Made by a program: the position numbers and the translations under genes
Shown: piece by piece, positions 24,001 through 32,681 of the stretch
Layout of the letters: each line of letters begins with the position of its first letter
How positions within the stretch are numbered: the stretch's first letter is position 1
NCBI GenBank assembly: GCA_019054805.1
Contig: JAHQIY010000005.1
Span: 1,657,501-1,721,500 of the forward strand
Origin: Brachionus manjavacas
Taxonomy: Eukaryota; Rotifera; Eurotatoria; Ploima; Brachionidae
Direction: 5' to 3'
DNA length: 64,000 nt
The notes under the pieces: model-generated
Databases searched by the model: none
The model's input: the letters and a program-made list of their open reading frames with translations, nothing else
Told to the model about the DNA's origin: nothing

Positions 24001-26579
24001 TTTCCGAGTATCTAACCAAAGCATCAAAATGAGTATCTTGATACAAAAAACCATTTTTGGATAAGTTTAGACACGTCCTGCTATCAAAAAACATTGATAC
24101 AAATTCTGAAAATACATTGAAAGGCAACGGAGAAAATAACTCCCATGAAATTTTATATTCCAAGTCTGACCATTTATCACTCCATTCATCCTTAATCATT
24201 TATTTTGTTAGATAAATAAATATTTAAAATATGTTCTCTAATTTCTTACAAAAGCTGAATCTTCATTTTTACTCAAGCAAAAAATTGGAATTATTTCCTC
24301 TTTATCAGTGACAATTATAAGACTATTTTCTTTTAAAAATGAGATTAAATAATCAAATATTTGATCAGTTGGACACAATTTTTCTAATTGTTCTCTGAGT
24401 TCATCTTTATTCCAAACTGGGATATCTGTGCCCAAAATATCATTCAAATGTGATTCATTTGTCTCTCTATTTGACAAAATATCAAAGACACTTTTCAGCC
24501 AAATTAAATCAGTTATTATAAATTCATTTTTTCGTTATAGAAAAAACGACCACGAGCACTCTGAGCTCTGGCGTACCTCAAAGAAAGCTGCTTGAATTGG
24601 TTCGATTGGTATTCTTTTAGCTTTTCATTAGCCAAAAATAGTTGATTCAGTTCGTCAATTGTTAAAATAGGCTTATTTTTTAAATTAATAGATTTTGTAA
24701 TCAATTCATCTATTTCTTTTTCAGAGCTTTCGTACTTATCTCCATAATAAAGATTCCATTTGAACATATAAAAAGAATTGTCGAACAGATATGCTCTTAA
24801 AGTTTTATATGATGATTTTGGTATAGAATGAAAATCTTGATTTTCTGACGAAAAAATTTGAAGCTAAAAAAATTTAAAAAAATTGTTATTTAATTCAAAA
24901 AAATCTTAATTACCATTTTCAAATTAAAACAATAATTATAAACGCTTAGTACCCATTCACATAGCAGAGACGCTGCCTCAGATATTTCGCCAATGTATGT
25001 AGGATTGAAATTTTGCATTTGTATATATTCTTTTAGGTGTTTGAGTTTGTAATCATTCACTGTATTTAAGTCAAAATTTCTAAGTTGAATTATGAAATCG
25101 TTTGAATTGATTAATTTGGCAAAATTTTGATAATTTGGTGGTCTGGCGAATAAATAGCAGATAGCTTCTCCGACTGATTGTACTGCAGCTGGTGGTGCTG
25201 TAAATCCTTTCATACTGGCTAAGTTTTTTCGATTTAATTTGTTCATTATTTCTTCGATTTTTTTCAAGTTTTCACTTAAAAAATTTAAAATTTTTTCATT
25301 CTTTGGTCTAATTTTTGTGCATGTAAATCGATCTGGTACATCGAGATTTTTTTCTGGGTCTATCATTCCAAAATTTAAAATATTTAGCACAAGATCTATA
25401 TGTTCGTTTAAATTTAACTGATTGCTTAACTCAATTTGAGAATGAACATTTAACTCCGAAAGTTTCCTAGATAAATAATATTTTTTTTTTAAATTTACGA
25501 TTTTATTTTGTCAAAAAAAATACTTCAAATAAGTGTCGATTGTTTTCTTTAATTTTTTTTTAATTTTATTCAGACTTTTGTGCAATTTGTTGTGCAATTT
25601 TTCTATCAAATTTTGGTCACTTTGGCCAACACCAAGTACAAGAATTCCACGAGGAAGAATATTTTTTGCCATAATCATGAGCAAACGTGATATAATGGAA
25701 TTAAGTGTTTTTTCTTCATTTTCACTAGTATCATAGGTTAACACAGCCAAATTTCTTTCAGAGGTAAACAAATCTGCAAGGGACTTAAACAAATTTTTTT
25801 TTATTAATTCATAGAGAATCTAACAAATTATGTATTTTACTTGATTGCATTCAAAAATATTCAAAAATTTGTTTTTTGAGCTCTTTAATTTAGAATATCT
25901 AAAAAAAATCTGTGATGGAAGATTAGCTATTGATTTGTCAATTTTTTCAGTTAAATTTGGGCTAAAGTTATCTGAATTTATGATTACACACTTAGCGTGA
26001 TCAAAAAGATGCTCTATGTTTTAAAATTTAGTATATAATTTTGAATTGTTTTTAAAGACATCTTACCATTTATAGATAATGATTCTGAATTGTAATTTAA
26101 AGACACCATCAAGCTTTCAGATATCTTTGGACAACATGATAAAAAATTGTTCAACTAAAAATAGATTAAAAGTTTGAGCTTTCATTTAAATTAGAAATTA
26201 CTTTTTCTGATGGTAAACTAAATAAATTATTATTTTGAATTTTATTTAAATAATGTAAAGCCCATATTGATATATTTGAACATCCGTTTAATATAAAATT
26301 ATTCGGTATTTTTGCTTTTAGGCTTTCACTTCCAACAGAAGTTTGATGCAAATTCCAAAAAAAAAAATCCGTAACATTTTTTGTACCTGATAAATCAAAT
26401 TTTCCCTCTATATAATAATCGAATTTATTTAATATGTCAACATCTACAAGATTGTTTCGAAAGAAAATATTGTCGATCTGATGCTCAATTTTTAATGAAT
26501 CATTATCACTTTCTTCTGAAACTATTTGCCGCACACTACCAGCATCATTGTTGGGAATTATGTCAGAAGTGTTTTCCAT
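11226..26579 (-). CDS. ROCO gene A: dynein-stalk-like/COR-like/MBT/LRR-EF/Roc-COR-TIR protein, frameshifted
   Basis: Nineteen exons, 5' to 3' on the minus strand: 26579-26202, 26154-26067, 26013-25841, 25783-25524, 25466-24914, 24863-24250, 24190-23995, 23947-23805, 23759-23690, 23634-23295, 23260-23080, 23032-22774, 22716-22534, 22484-22396, 22342-21929, 18543-16894, 16846-16685, 14808-12960, 12076-11226. Every junction has GT..AG and the phase found in gene B. Without its defect the protein would have about 2817 residues. The Roc GTPase, COR and TIR domains are near the C-terminus. Exon 6 lacks one T (six T at 24527-24532, seven in gene B), which truncates the product at roughly 600 residues, before the MBT, LRR, Roc and TIR regions. 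The gene is therefore either recently inactivated or carries a homopolymer sequencing error. Roc-COR proteins are GTP-regulated scaffolds and TIR domains signal or cleave NAD; the cellular role here is unknown. Confidence 0.82.
12216..12540. mobile_element. Foldback element in intron 18 of ROCO gene A
   Basis: AAATATGGTAAATTTACC at 12216 onwards is repeated inverted at the right end (GGTAAATTTACCATATTT, ending 12540), enclosing about 280 AT-rich bases without a reading frame. This is a MITE-like structure; the target duplication was not resolved. GGTAAATTTAC words also occur in the small element at 27290. Confidence 0.55.
12960..14808 (-). CDS. ROCO gene A exon 18: COR domain and two TIR-like domains
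   Basis: The first half is COR (C-terminal of Roc): LVINPQWIIDAFAKIVSV, PCLLPETEPEFEWPE, then FDYLPIGLFNRIQVRLYQYG. There follows a degenerate TIR-like segment (FDIMFWYCEQD ... KLVIFGVSDNFSRDS) and then a full TIR: DVFISYCWANSHEA, INAWLDIDNL, VIVACVSDEYVESQNCKLEF, LPIIKAVVG. The Glu in NCKLEF falls where NAD-cleaving TIRs carry their catalytic Glu, by my alignment. Bases 13020-13365 match gene B at all but one position. The donor is CAG/GTAAAA at 12960. Confidence 0.88.
13020..13365 (-). repeat. TIR gene-conversion tract (gene A copy)
   Basis: These 346 bases match 34729-35074 in gene B with a single difference that I can find (T at 13218, C at 34927, an Ile/Val change). On both sides identity falls sharply, including within the same exon. 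The tract covers exactly the second TIR domain. Confidence 0.9.
15472..16142. mobile_element. MITE-like element with about 75-bp inverted ends in intron 17 of gene A
   Basis: The left end (about 15472-15550) and right end (about 16068-16142) are inverted copies: TTTTCTTAAAGAGAATTTTA and ACGAGCTTTCTAAAAATG on the left match, reverse complemented, the right. The interior has no open frame. A 30-base word around TTGAAGAAAAACTTA flanks it as a diverged direct repeat at about 15030 and 16220. Confidence 0.65.
16685..18543 (-). CDS. ROCO gene A exons 16-17: LRR, EF-hand, LRR and Roc GTPase
   Basis: Exon 16 (18543-16894) starts with a Cys-containing helical region (GRCYYCFLADY), then leucine-rich repeats (LEIDDQNFFLHLENLIYLKL, KLEKLKSFSF), a canonical EF-hand loop (DSNSNGYLESDE, with ligands at 1, 3, 5, 7, 9 and 12), more LRRs (TYLETLDLSF, LKNLYSLILN), and the Roc domain. 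Roc shows the P-loop GLGQAGKTS, the G3 motif DFAGQ and the G4-like THID. Exon 17 (16846-16685) completes Roc with FYFVSCTT (G5-like) and ends EKIP at the GTGAGT donor. All GTP-binding motifs are intact, so the G domain was under selection until recently. Confidence 0.9.
19397..20089 (+). CDS. Uncharacterised 230-residue protein nested in intron 15 of ROCO gene A
   Basis: An open frame on the strand opposite to its host intron (18544-21928). The N-terminal 70 residues are polar and acidic, and the rest is a compact-looking domain with INIRLTNTCTIDYFLLGLWY, aromatic stretches (WNIARKFWLTD) and a C-terminal CSNELCKY Cys pair. I do not recognise the family. A TATAAA-like site lies at about 19246 and a short upstream frame (19293-19394) encodes a hydrophobic segment. 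Candidates are a nested gene or a captured transposon gene. The codon pattern and length argue against chance. Confidence 0.5.
   Translation: MSIFKSDELNESLESENDDIKGNTMSQQISNEEKTYLDRDENCLIKRSASLTLNESLISKKQYNPSIDVFFLHVPCWGANFCNNNINIRLTNTCTIDYFLLGLWYSSKLSSKILPCLNNSSSNIKDKLHELINYIEINDWNIARKFWLTDICIINFDLVAEIPTKYNVKIGRRNKLVISTFGNEFEFFFDYLFHLQKFEVVKKCSNELCKYQSVLPISHFYFEKQDDDIF
20740..21855. mobile_element. Large foldback element with nested inner palindromes, intron 15 of gene A
   Basis: Arms at about 20740-20913 and 21680-21855 are inverted copies; shared words include ACAAAATGTATCCAATGTTG, AATATTGCAAGCATTTTC and GAAATAGAACAAGTTTAG. Inside lie a second inverted pair (21492-21520 with 21637-21665, GTAAAGTGAATTTCAAAAAC) and a third (21517-21529 with 21544-21556, AGAACATTCAGTA). 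There is no coding frame between the arms. This looks like a composite MITE/foldback. Confidence 0.72.
21929..23759 (-). CDS. ROCO gene A exons 9-15: linker and MBT region
   Basis: Exons 9-11 (23759-23690, 23634-23295, 23260-23080) code a Cys-containing region (CNVCDLKF) that I do not recognise. Exons 12-13 (23032-22774, 22716-22534) form a diverged MBT repeat: LIDHYLEARDRKKSNIFTTA, then VHVKENSVLVHLTRANCDYW and LDLRPAGW. Exon 14 (22484-22396) starts a second MBT-like unit with FEWSEFLKKNSYKAVPFDLF. Exon 15 (22342-21929) continues with SGMDLSEFKG and a region unique to this pair. In the family, MBT repeats bind methyl-lysine through an aromatic cage; the cage looks less complete here than in gene B, so function is uncertain. 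Confidence 0.7.
23805..24863 (-). CDS. ROCO gene A exons 6-8: first COR-like region, with frameshift
   Basis: Exon 6 (24863-24250), exon 7 (24190-23995) and exon 8 (23947-23805) give winged-helix-like sequence that parallels the downstream COR domain: FIITDLIWLKSVFDIL resembles VIIDPQWIVNAFANVV, and WSDLEYKISWELFSPLPFNV resembles the COR stretch ending YDFLPIGLFNRI. Exon 6 has lost one T in the run at 24527-24532; the frame opened at 24863 therefore stops at 24516, and the correct frame resumes only in the next ORF. Positions 23851-24768 are almost identical to gene B, introns included. Confidence 0.75.
23851..24768 (-). repeat. Gene-conversion tract over exons 6-8 (gene A copy)
   Basis: These 918 bases match 45182-46100 of gene B across exon 6, two introns, exon 7 and part of exon 8. 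I find one intronic substitution and one T deletion (run at 24527-24532). Identity ends abruptly just past the ATGTTCAAATGG codons at the upper edge and inside exon 8 at the lower edge. Confidence 0.9.
24914..26579 (-). CDS. ROCO gene A exons 1-5: N-terminal region and dynein-stalk-like segment
   Basis: Exons 1-3 give an N-terminal region with LFWLL/FILNGCS-type hydrophobic words shared with gene B and a cysteine-bearing CCPKISESLMVSL word. Exon 4 (AVLTYDTSENEEKTL ... ILVLGVGQ) has the feel of the second half of a degenerate small G domain, which is only inference. Exon 5 matches the dynein heavy-chain microtubule-binding stalk: MKGFTAPPAAVQSVGEA, then a spaced FIIQLRNFDLNTVNDYKLK, KEYIQMQNFNPTYIGEIS and ASLLCEWVLSVYNY. 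In dyneins these correspond to the K-P-P turn of coiled-coil helix 1 and the helices up to the LCxWVxA.xxY stretch. No AAA+ motor is present. Confidence 0.72.
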
Positions 26580-27289
26580 TTTATAATTTTCAAAATGAAA
26601 TTTTTTTCAGACCCTAATTTAATCTAAAATTTAGCAAGTTTCCTTGGTAACTTAGATAAAATTAAATGAGTAAAAAAGTAAAAGATATGTTATATTAAAT
26701 ATTAAAATACATAAACTTTAAAAAGAGATGATTTAAAGCTAATAAATTCAAAAGAAAATAAAAACCTTAACTAGGAACTCAGACTTGTGATGAACATAGA
26801 TTTGGATATTTTTTTTGATGGAGCAAATAGCCGCGTACTTTATTTGAGACTTGTTTAAAAGTCACAAGTCTCAAGTTAAGTCCAAGTCAAAGATATTTTT
26901 GATTTTTATATTTTTTTTCTAAAGGAGATTTAGTTTATAATTAATAATTTTATCTAAAGTTTATATCTCATAATTGAATAACTAATATTATTTAGCTTAT
27001 AAATCAAATTAATGACTCATATTTAATAAATTTTGAGCAAGCATGAATAACAATCTGTAAACCGTTCATAAAATAAAAGATTTTTTTAAAAATAAATATA
27101 CTCTTCTAGTAATTTTTGAAGACTAGACAAGTTAAAAAAAATCAAATATTGAACAAGAAAGGATTATATAAAAAACCTTAAATACTATTTTATTAAAATT
27201 TCGAGATTATTTTTTTTTTATTTTAATTTTTAAATATTTAATTTTATTTGCCATCAGCGAATCCGGCGTGATTTTTTAAATTTCTTAAA

Positions 27290-27377
27290 GTGGTGTTCCG
27301 CATTTTGTATTTTACCTTATTTTACGTAAAATATTGTAAATTTTGGTAAATTTACGAATTTCAAGAACACCACTGTA
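27290..27377. mobile_element. Short foldback (MITE-like) element
   Basis: AGTGGTGTTCC at the left end faces GAACACCACT at the right end about 88 bases later, with weaker internal pairing (TACCTTATTTTACGTAAAAT). The CAGTGGTG-like ends resemble hAT termini, which is only suggestive at this length. Confidence 0.5.
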
Positions 27378-27909
27378 GGTGAATTCATAAATTATTTATT
27401 TTTACGCATTGTTTAGAACAAATAAATTAATAGTCTTAAAGAATAGTTTAGTCAATCTGAATAGTTTGAGTTATTGAGAGGACAATTTATTTTTCGTTTT
27501 TTAGCTCAGCTAAAAATCCTTGATTGAACTTGGAAATTTTAATTGAGCTTTAAGAGACGAATTTATGTTCGATCAACCATATTCTTTTTACTTTAGTATT
27601 CGATCAGAACTAAAATGAAAAAAGTATTTTTGAATTTAATAGGAATTTAAAAAATTTTTTAATTTCTGAAAAATTATCAGCTTATAATTTTTTTTTTCTA
27701 ATGCATCTGTTTCTTTATGATAGTCCGAATTAAAATATTTATATTTCAAGGGCAAATTTGAGTGATTTAATTAAAAATTTTTGATTGCAAGTTAATATAA
27801 AATTTAGAATAAACATTTTAAGGATAGTGTTTCAGATAAAGCTCGTATGTCGTGACTTTAAAGCTATTAGCAGTCAATTATTATATCAATTTGCTTTCTT
27901 GAATTCGGC

Positions 27910-27917
27910 TATAAAAT
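27910..27917 (+). promoter_or_regulatory. TATA-like box of the GPCR gene
   Basis: TATAAAAT lies about 50 bases before ATG 27961, a suitable distance for a short 5' leader. In DNA this AT-rich such a match can occur by chance. Confidence 0.35.
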
Positions 27918-27960
27918 TTGGATTCAAATAAATTAAAATTTATCATCTAAATTTATTAAA

Positions 27961-30279
27961 ATGTCTATTTTTTTTCTGCTTTTTTACTTAACTCCTGTTT
28001 TTATGGAAATAAATGGATATTTAATAAACGAAACAGGTAAAAATATTCAATTAACTAAAGATTGTCAAGATGCTTGGAAATTTATTAAAATAAAAGATTT
28101 AACTATACATCTTTTTGTTGATTTTCATAATTTTAGATCATTCGAGCAGATAAAATATTTTTGCTACTCAAATCTGTTAAAACCCATAGAAACCATTAAT
28201 TTCAAGCCAGAAAAACCTTTATCATTAGATAATACGTTCAAAATTTTATTAAATGGTAGTTTATTTTTTGAAACTCTTTTTCTTAATTTTGCATATATCA
28301 AAAATTTTGGAAATTGTTTTAATATTTTAGATAATCAAGAAAATGGAAGACAGGTTAAGTTGGAACTATTATTTGTTTTTTCAAGACTGGAGTTACAAAT
28401 TTCTAATGCCAACTTTTCTCAAAAAAATTGTTCAAATTTCAAAAAAATTTGGAGCCTTAAGATTTTTAACAATTGCAAATTCAGTCAATTAACTGATCCG
28501 CTAATTTTTAAAAATAGTGAAATCAATTTTTTATCGATTGCTGGTTTGGTTGATACTCTTGTTAAAAGAAACATTCTTGGTTTCAGCAGCCCAAAAGTAG
28601 ATGTGAAATCAAAAATTCGGTCTTTAAAACTCAGCTTTTATCGTGGTCATTTAACTGGTAAATTATTCATGCACAACATTTTCAAACAGGCTACATTGAT
28701 CAATATAGAAGGACGCCTTGATAAAATAGATGATGATATATTTAATAATTTTAAACATATTAAAGAAATATACATGGATAATTTTGTAAATATCTATCTA
28801 TTTGGAGTGAAATTTTTGAAAAGTTTAAATGCAAATTTTAGCGAAAATTTGAAAAATAATACTGTTGGATTTAGTATAATGAACTACTTTTATCCAGATG
28901 AAGATTTTTGTTTTTTCTCTGATTTTCCTCAGAATAGACATATTCAAATAATTCCGATTTCATTTTATTTGGTTCCAAAGTGTAGCTGCTTAATTTTCTG
29001 GCTTTTGGATTCCTTCTACTTCGATCACGGAAGAGAGATAATCAAAAATAAGAGGATTTGTTTGAATCTAAATGATGCAAAATTATGCAATTATCAATTG
29101 ATGATCTCACGATGCAAAAAACGAACTTTTAAAAAAATTCAAAAAAATGATATAGATTACTTTTTTGAGGCTCAACTCTTGAATTTTTTCATTCTAATAT
29201 TTATTCCCTTTTTTAGTTTATTTGGTATTTTATCTAACCTGTTGAATATAATTGTCATCAGGAAAATGGCAAAGTGTGGTTGCTTTGCCAAAAATGATCC
29301 AAAATACATTATTTATAAAATGATCAAATTCAATTCAATAATTAATTTAGTATATTGTATAATTTGTTTGTCTCATTTAATGAACATTTGCACTGTGGTA
29401 AATGGTGTTTATTGTCCAAACTTAAGTCGATCAAAAATTGTGCAGTTTCATGAAATAATTGTGGTTGACTATTTTGGCGGAGTGTTTAAAACTGCTTCAA
29501 ATATTTTTAGTTTTTTGGTATCTTATGAGAGATACAAAACATTAAAAAACAACAATTTGACTTTCTTGTTTAGAAAATCAAAAAAATTTCAAAATTATTT
29601 AGTTGCTTTTTTTGTTTTTTTCTTAAGTGTGGCAATGAACATAGAGAGACCATTGACAAGTGCTATCAATGAATTGGATTTCGATGGATTTGATGAAACA
29701 TCTAACCACTATCCTGATTACCCTATTAGAAATAGTTTTGAAGGTATCTTGGACCAAGATTTGCCATTCGTGACAGCAAGATTGCATTTAAAAAAAAAAA
29801 ATCCAATATACTTTGCTTTATTTTTGTTCAATTTCATATCTAATGATGTAATTGTATTCATGCTTATTCTTGTAGCTGACATTTTTTTACTGATTAAATA
29901 CAGGAAAAAAATAGAAGAAAAAAAAAAGGTTCTATCTAGTCTTTTTAAGGATTCGAAAGAAAAAATAGCAAGAAATACAAATTCAAGTATTCGACTTACA
30001 GCCATCTTACTGATTTATTCAAATATTTTATTACTTTTTCGTGCTTTAGAATTTACGATGAATGTGATGAATTTTATGCGAAGTCAATATGGTGGAATTT
30101 GTACTTTCATGAAATCCACATGTACAATTTATTATCAAATCGGAAATTTTTTCTTTCTAATCACATCGTCATTTTCAACATTTTTCTACTTTTCTTTACA
30201 CAAAAAATTTAGACATAATCTAAGAAGTTTGTTTCCTTACTTTTTTTTCTATATAACCAAAATGAAAAATACTTTTTAA
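27961..30279 (+). CDS. Rhodopsin-like seven-transmembrane receptor with large LRR-like ectodomain
   Basis: A single uninterrupted 772-codon frame. A signal-peptide-like start (MSIFFLLFYLTPVFM) leads to an ectodomain of about 400 residues with hydrophobic repeats and, near its end, KCSCLIFWLLDSF ... RICLN ... KLCNYQ, resembling an LRR C-terminal cap. From about residue 404 come seven hydrophobic segments, the first LFGILSNLLNIIVI (the GxxxN of helix 1). The end of helix 3 reads SYERYKTL at about 520, where E/DRY is expected. A long basic loop precedes helix 6, and the tail after helix 7 is short (HKKFRHNL at its start). It is likely a plasma-membrane G-protein-coupled receptor; the ligand is unknown. 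It is intronless and sits between the ROCO paralogues on the opposite strand, hinting at retroposition. Confidence 0.78.
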   Translation: MSIFFLLFYLTPVFMEINGYLINETGKNIQLTKDCQDAWKFIKIKDLTIHLFVDFHNFRSFEQIKYFCYSNLLKPIETINFKPEKPLSLDNTFKILLNGSLFFETLFLNFAYIKNFGNCFNILDNQENGRQVKLELLFVFSRLELQISNANFSQKNCSNFKKIWSLKIFNNCKFSQLTDPLIFKNSEINFLSIAGLVDTLVKRNILGFSSPKVDVKSKIRSLKLSFYRGHLTGKLFMHNIFKQATLINIEGRLDKIDDDIFNNFKHIKEIYMDNFVNIYLFGVKFLKSLNANFSENLKNNTVGFSIMNYFYPDEDFCFFSDFPQNRHIQIIPISFYLVPKCSCLIFWLLDSFYFDHGREIIKNKRICLNLNDAKLCNYQLMISRCKKRTFKKIQKNDIDYFFEAQLLNFFILIFIPFFSLFGILSNLLNIIVIRKMAKCGCFAKNDPKYIIYKMIKFNSIINLVYCIICLSHLMNICTVVNGVYCPNLSRSKIVQFHEIIVVDYFGGVFKTASNIFSFLVSYERYKTLKNNNLTFLFRKSKKFQNYLVAFFVFFLSVAMNIERPLTSAINELDFDGFDETSNHYPDYPIRNSFEGILDQDLPFVTARLHLKKKNPIYFALFLFNFISNDVIVFMLILVADIFLLIKYRKKIEEKKKVLSSLFKDSKEKIARNTNSSIRLTAILLIYSNILLLFRALEFTMNVMNFMRSQYGGICTFMKSTCTIYYQIGNFFFLITSSFSTFFYFSLHKKFRHNLRSLFPYFFFYITKMKNTF

Positions 30280-30282
30280 AAA

Positions 30283-31821
30283 TTATAGCTTAATATTAAA
30301 CCTAAATAATTTTAGTTTTTTGTTTTTTTTTAGATATTTCTTTAATAAAATCTCTTAAAAAATTTTATTAAACTTATTAAATTAGTTTAGGAAGCTATGC
30401 GCTGAGTTTCACTTGTCAGACCTATAAATGATGTAAAAAGTCTAAAAAAAATTTAAAATCTAATAAAAATTTTTCTTGGATTGATAGTTATAAAATGTCT
30501 TGAAATAAAAATTGAAATTGAAACGAATTTGAATGATTATTAAATAAATTTTAGTTTATGTATAGACTGCCCTGGATTCTAAATTAAATTCGGACTAATT
30601 ATAAATTTTATTTTCGTTTGTAAAAACAGCTAGAATAGCGAGACTAAAGCTAATCTCTCTCGGCAGGTATCCTGCTCTAGCTAATCACTATTTTATTAAT
30701 ATTATTATTATTTTCTTCTGAGTTTGTTGACCACAATCTTGGTATTAAAAAGGTTTTGTAGAAATCAAATTTTTCTTTTCAAATTTGTAAATTTCCAAAT
30801 AAAATTCCTATACAAAATTTAAATTCTTAACTTTAGAATAAAAATATTAAGTTTTATGTAAAATAAAATTCAATTTAAATTTAAAAAGAGAAAAATCCAT
30901 AATTTATGAATTAAGTGATCAAATTTATTGATTTAACTCAATTTGGTTAAAAATTCAAGAAAAAAATCTTCGATAATTCTATTAAAATTTTCTCCAAAAA
31001 TATTTTACTAAATATATCATTTTTTTATTTCTAAAATAATTTCTAAAATAAAAATAAGCAAAAATTTAATAAAAAAGGTTTTATTTTATAGATTTTTTTT
31101 TCAATTGTTTTAAATTTTTTTTATCTTTCGGCTAATTCATCTAACTGATTGATTTTTTAATTTCTTTTTTTTTTTTTCGTTGTTTCGTGAATTTACAATT
31201 TTTTAGGATTTAGGATTTTTTACAATTTTTTAAATCTTAAAATCTTGAATTTTTTTGTCTAAATAAAATAAAAATTCAAGATTTTAAGATTTAAAAACTC
31301 AAAAAATTATATTAATGACTTTTTTAAATAAAATTAATTATTTATTTATCTTCATTTCTTTTCAAGGGCTTTCTGAAAATGTTTACAAATAATATTGATG
31401 ACAACTAAATAATTTTGATTTACATAATTTAATGACCGCCCGCCAAAAAATTACTAAATGCGGACTTGATCATGCTTTTGAAAATTTTGGCAGGTTAAGT
31501 GTCCGCTTGTACGGATCCCAACCCTACTTAAAAGGCACGGAGGGGCTTTTTTCTTCTAAAAATATATATTTTTTAAGCCTGTTCCTAGAAACAAATTTTT
31601 TCTTAAGTTTCAATTTATTTTGTTATTTTTAAGCATATGGGCTGTTTTCGAATACTTTTTTGATAATTTCTGCTTGATTACATTAATTTTTTAGCTTATT
31701 TTAAAAGATGAATATTTAAAATTTGATTTATTTGAAAATTATTCTTGAACTTAAAAATTTTTTTGTGTTAATAAGATTTTAAATATTTAAAATTTTTTCT
31801 TTGAAGATGATTAAGGAAATG
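30283..31821. other. Intergenic spacer, GPCR to ROCO gene B 3' end
   Basis: Two converging genes should end here. AATAAA-like sites follow the GPCR stop (about 30352). A GC-richer patch at 30630-30695 and another at 31430-31550 (with an open frame to 31632) have no recognised content. A perfect hairpin lies at 31227-31297. Confidence 0.5.
31227..31297. repeat. Perfect 27-bp hairpin
   Basis: Arms 31227-31253 and 31271-31297 are exact reverse complements around a 17-base loop. It lies between convergent genes and could act as a transcript-end structure or be a foldback remnant. Confidence 0.75.
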
Positions 31822-32681
31822 TTAATATATATTCAATTCGACTCTTTCCAATTCGTTGATAAGGGTATTTTTTTCTTGCTCTATTGGGTTAGTTGTAAAA
31901 TTTTCCTGATCACTTAAAATTTCGGCATCAGTTTGCTCACTGTGCTTTTTACAGAGCCATAAAACTTTAGCATTTCTCAATTCACAGTTTTCCAGTCCTA
32001 AAGGTTTATTGTTCCAATTCCCACTTAGCCATGAAAGCGAAAAGAATCTGTCATTTTCAAACTCCTTGATAAAAACGTTTCTAAAACTATTGTAGGAATC
32101 GCACAGATCAACTGATTCATTTATTGATTTTTCCATTTCGCTGAACAATTTGTTACCTTGATCTGTTAAAAAAACACCTAATTCATTTGAAGAACTACCA
32201 TTTTTTAGAATTGTAATCAGTCTAACCAAGAAAGGGCAAAAGATATTGAGCAGTTCTGGGAGAATAACGACACAATCCGAAAAATGCCAAGATTCTTCGT
32301 GTTCACACATTGGTCGGATACATGGAATCAATTTTGAGCTAACAGCATTTTCTTCACTAATCTCTGATTTTTCTGAATCAATTTTCTCAGCGCCTATAGA
32401 AACGCTTTTAAAATTCTTTATGAACTTGAGTTTAGATATTTTGTCTTCGTCAATAAAATCAATGCAAAACAGTCTGGGATATGAGCGAGCGGTTGATACC
32501 ATGCTTGAAAATTGAATCAGCTGACGCAAAAATTTGCGCTGAGTCAATTCGTAAAGCTCTTGAATTGCTGTATTGTTTGATTCAATAATAATATTGCTTT
32601 CACTAGACTCTTCAATTGTTTTGGTCTTGTTGAATTTTGAAAGCGCTTGTCGAACATGCTTTAAAAGTACTGAATATGCCT
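31822..32681 (-). CDS. ROCO gene B exon 19: Cys/His-containing C-terminal domain
   Basis: Joined from acceptor TTAAG/AGGCATATT (QYETQ-EAYSVLL). It contains KFLRQLIQFSSMVSTARSYP, then CIRPMCEHEESWHFSDC and VLWLCKKHSEQ, matching gene A exon 19 in every Cys/His position I compared. The stop is at 31822. The function of the domain is unknown. Confidence 0.82.

Larger units (their letters stand above)
26580..27960. other. Divergent intergenic region between ROCO gene A and the GPCR gene
   Basis: It contains the 5' region of gene A (minus) and of the GPCR gene (plus), so it may serve as a shared promoter. It holds a small foldback element at 27290-27377 and a TATA-like site near 27910. No other gene seen. 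Confidence 0.55.

Noticed and set aside
31432..31632. 66-codon plus-strand ORF in a GC-richer patch
   Set aside because: Too short, no domain; ends in a hydrophobic AT-rich stretch typical of chance translation.
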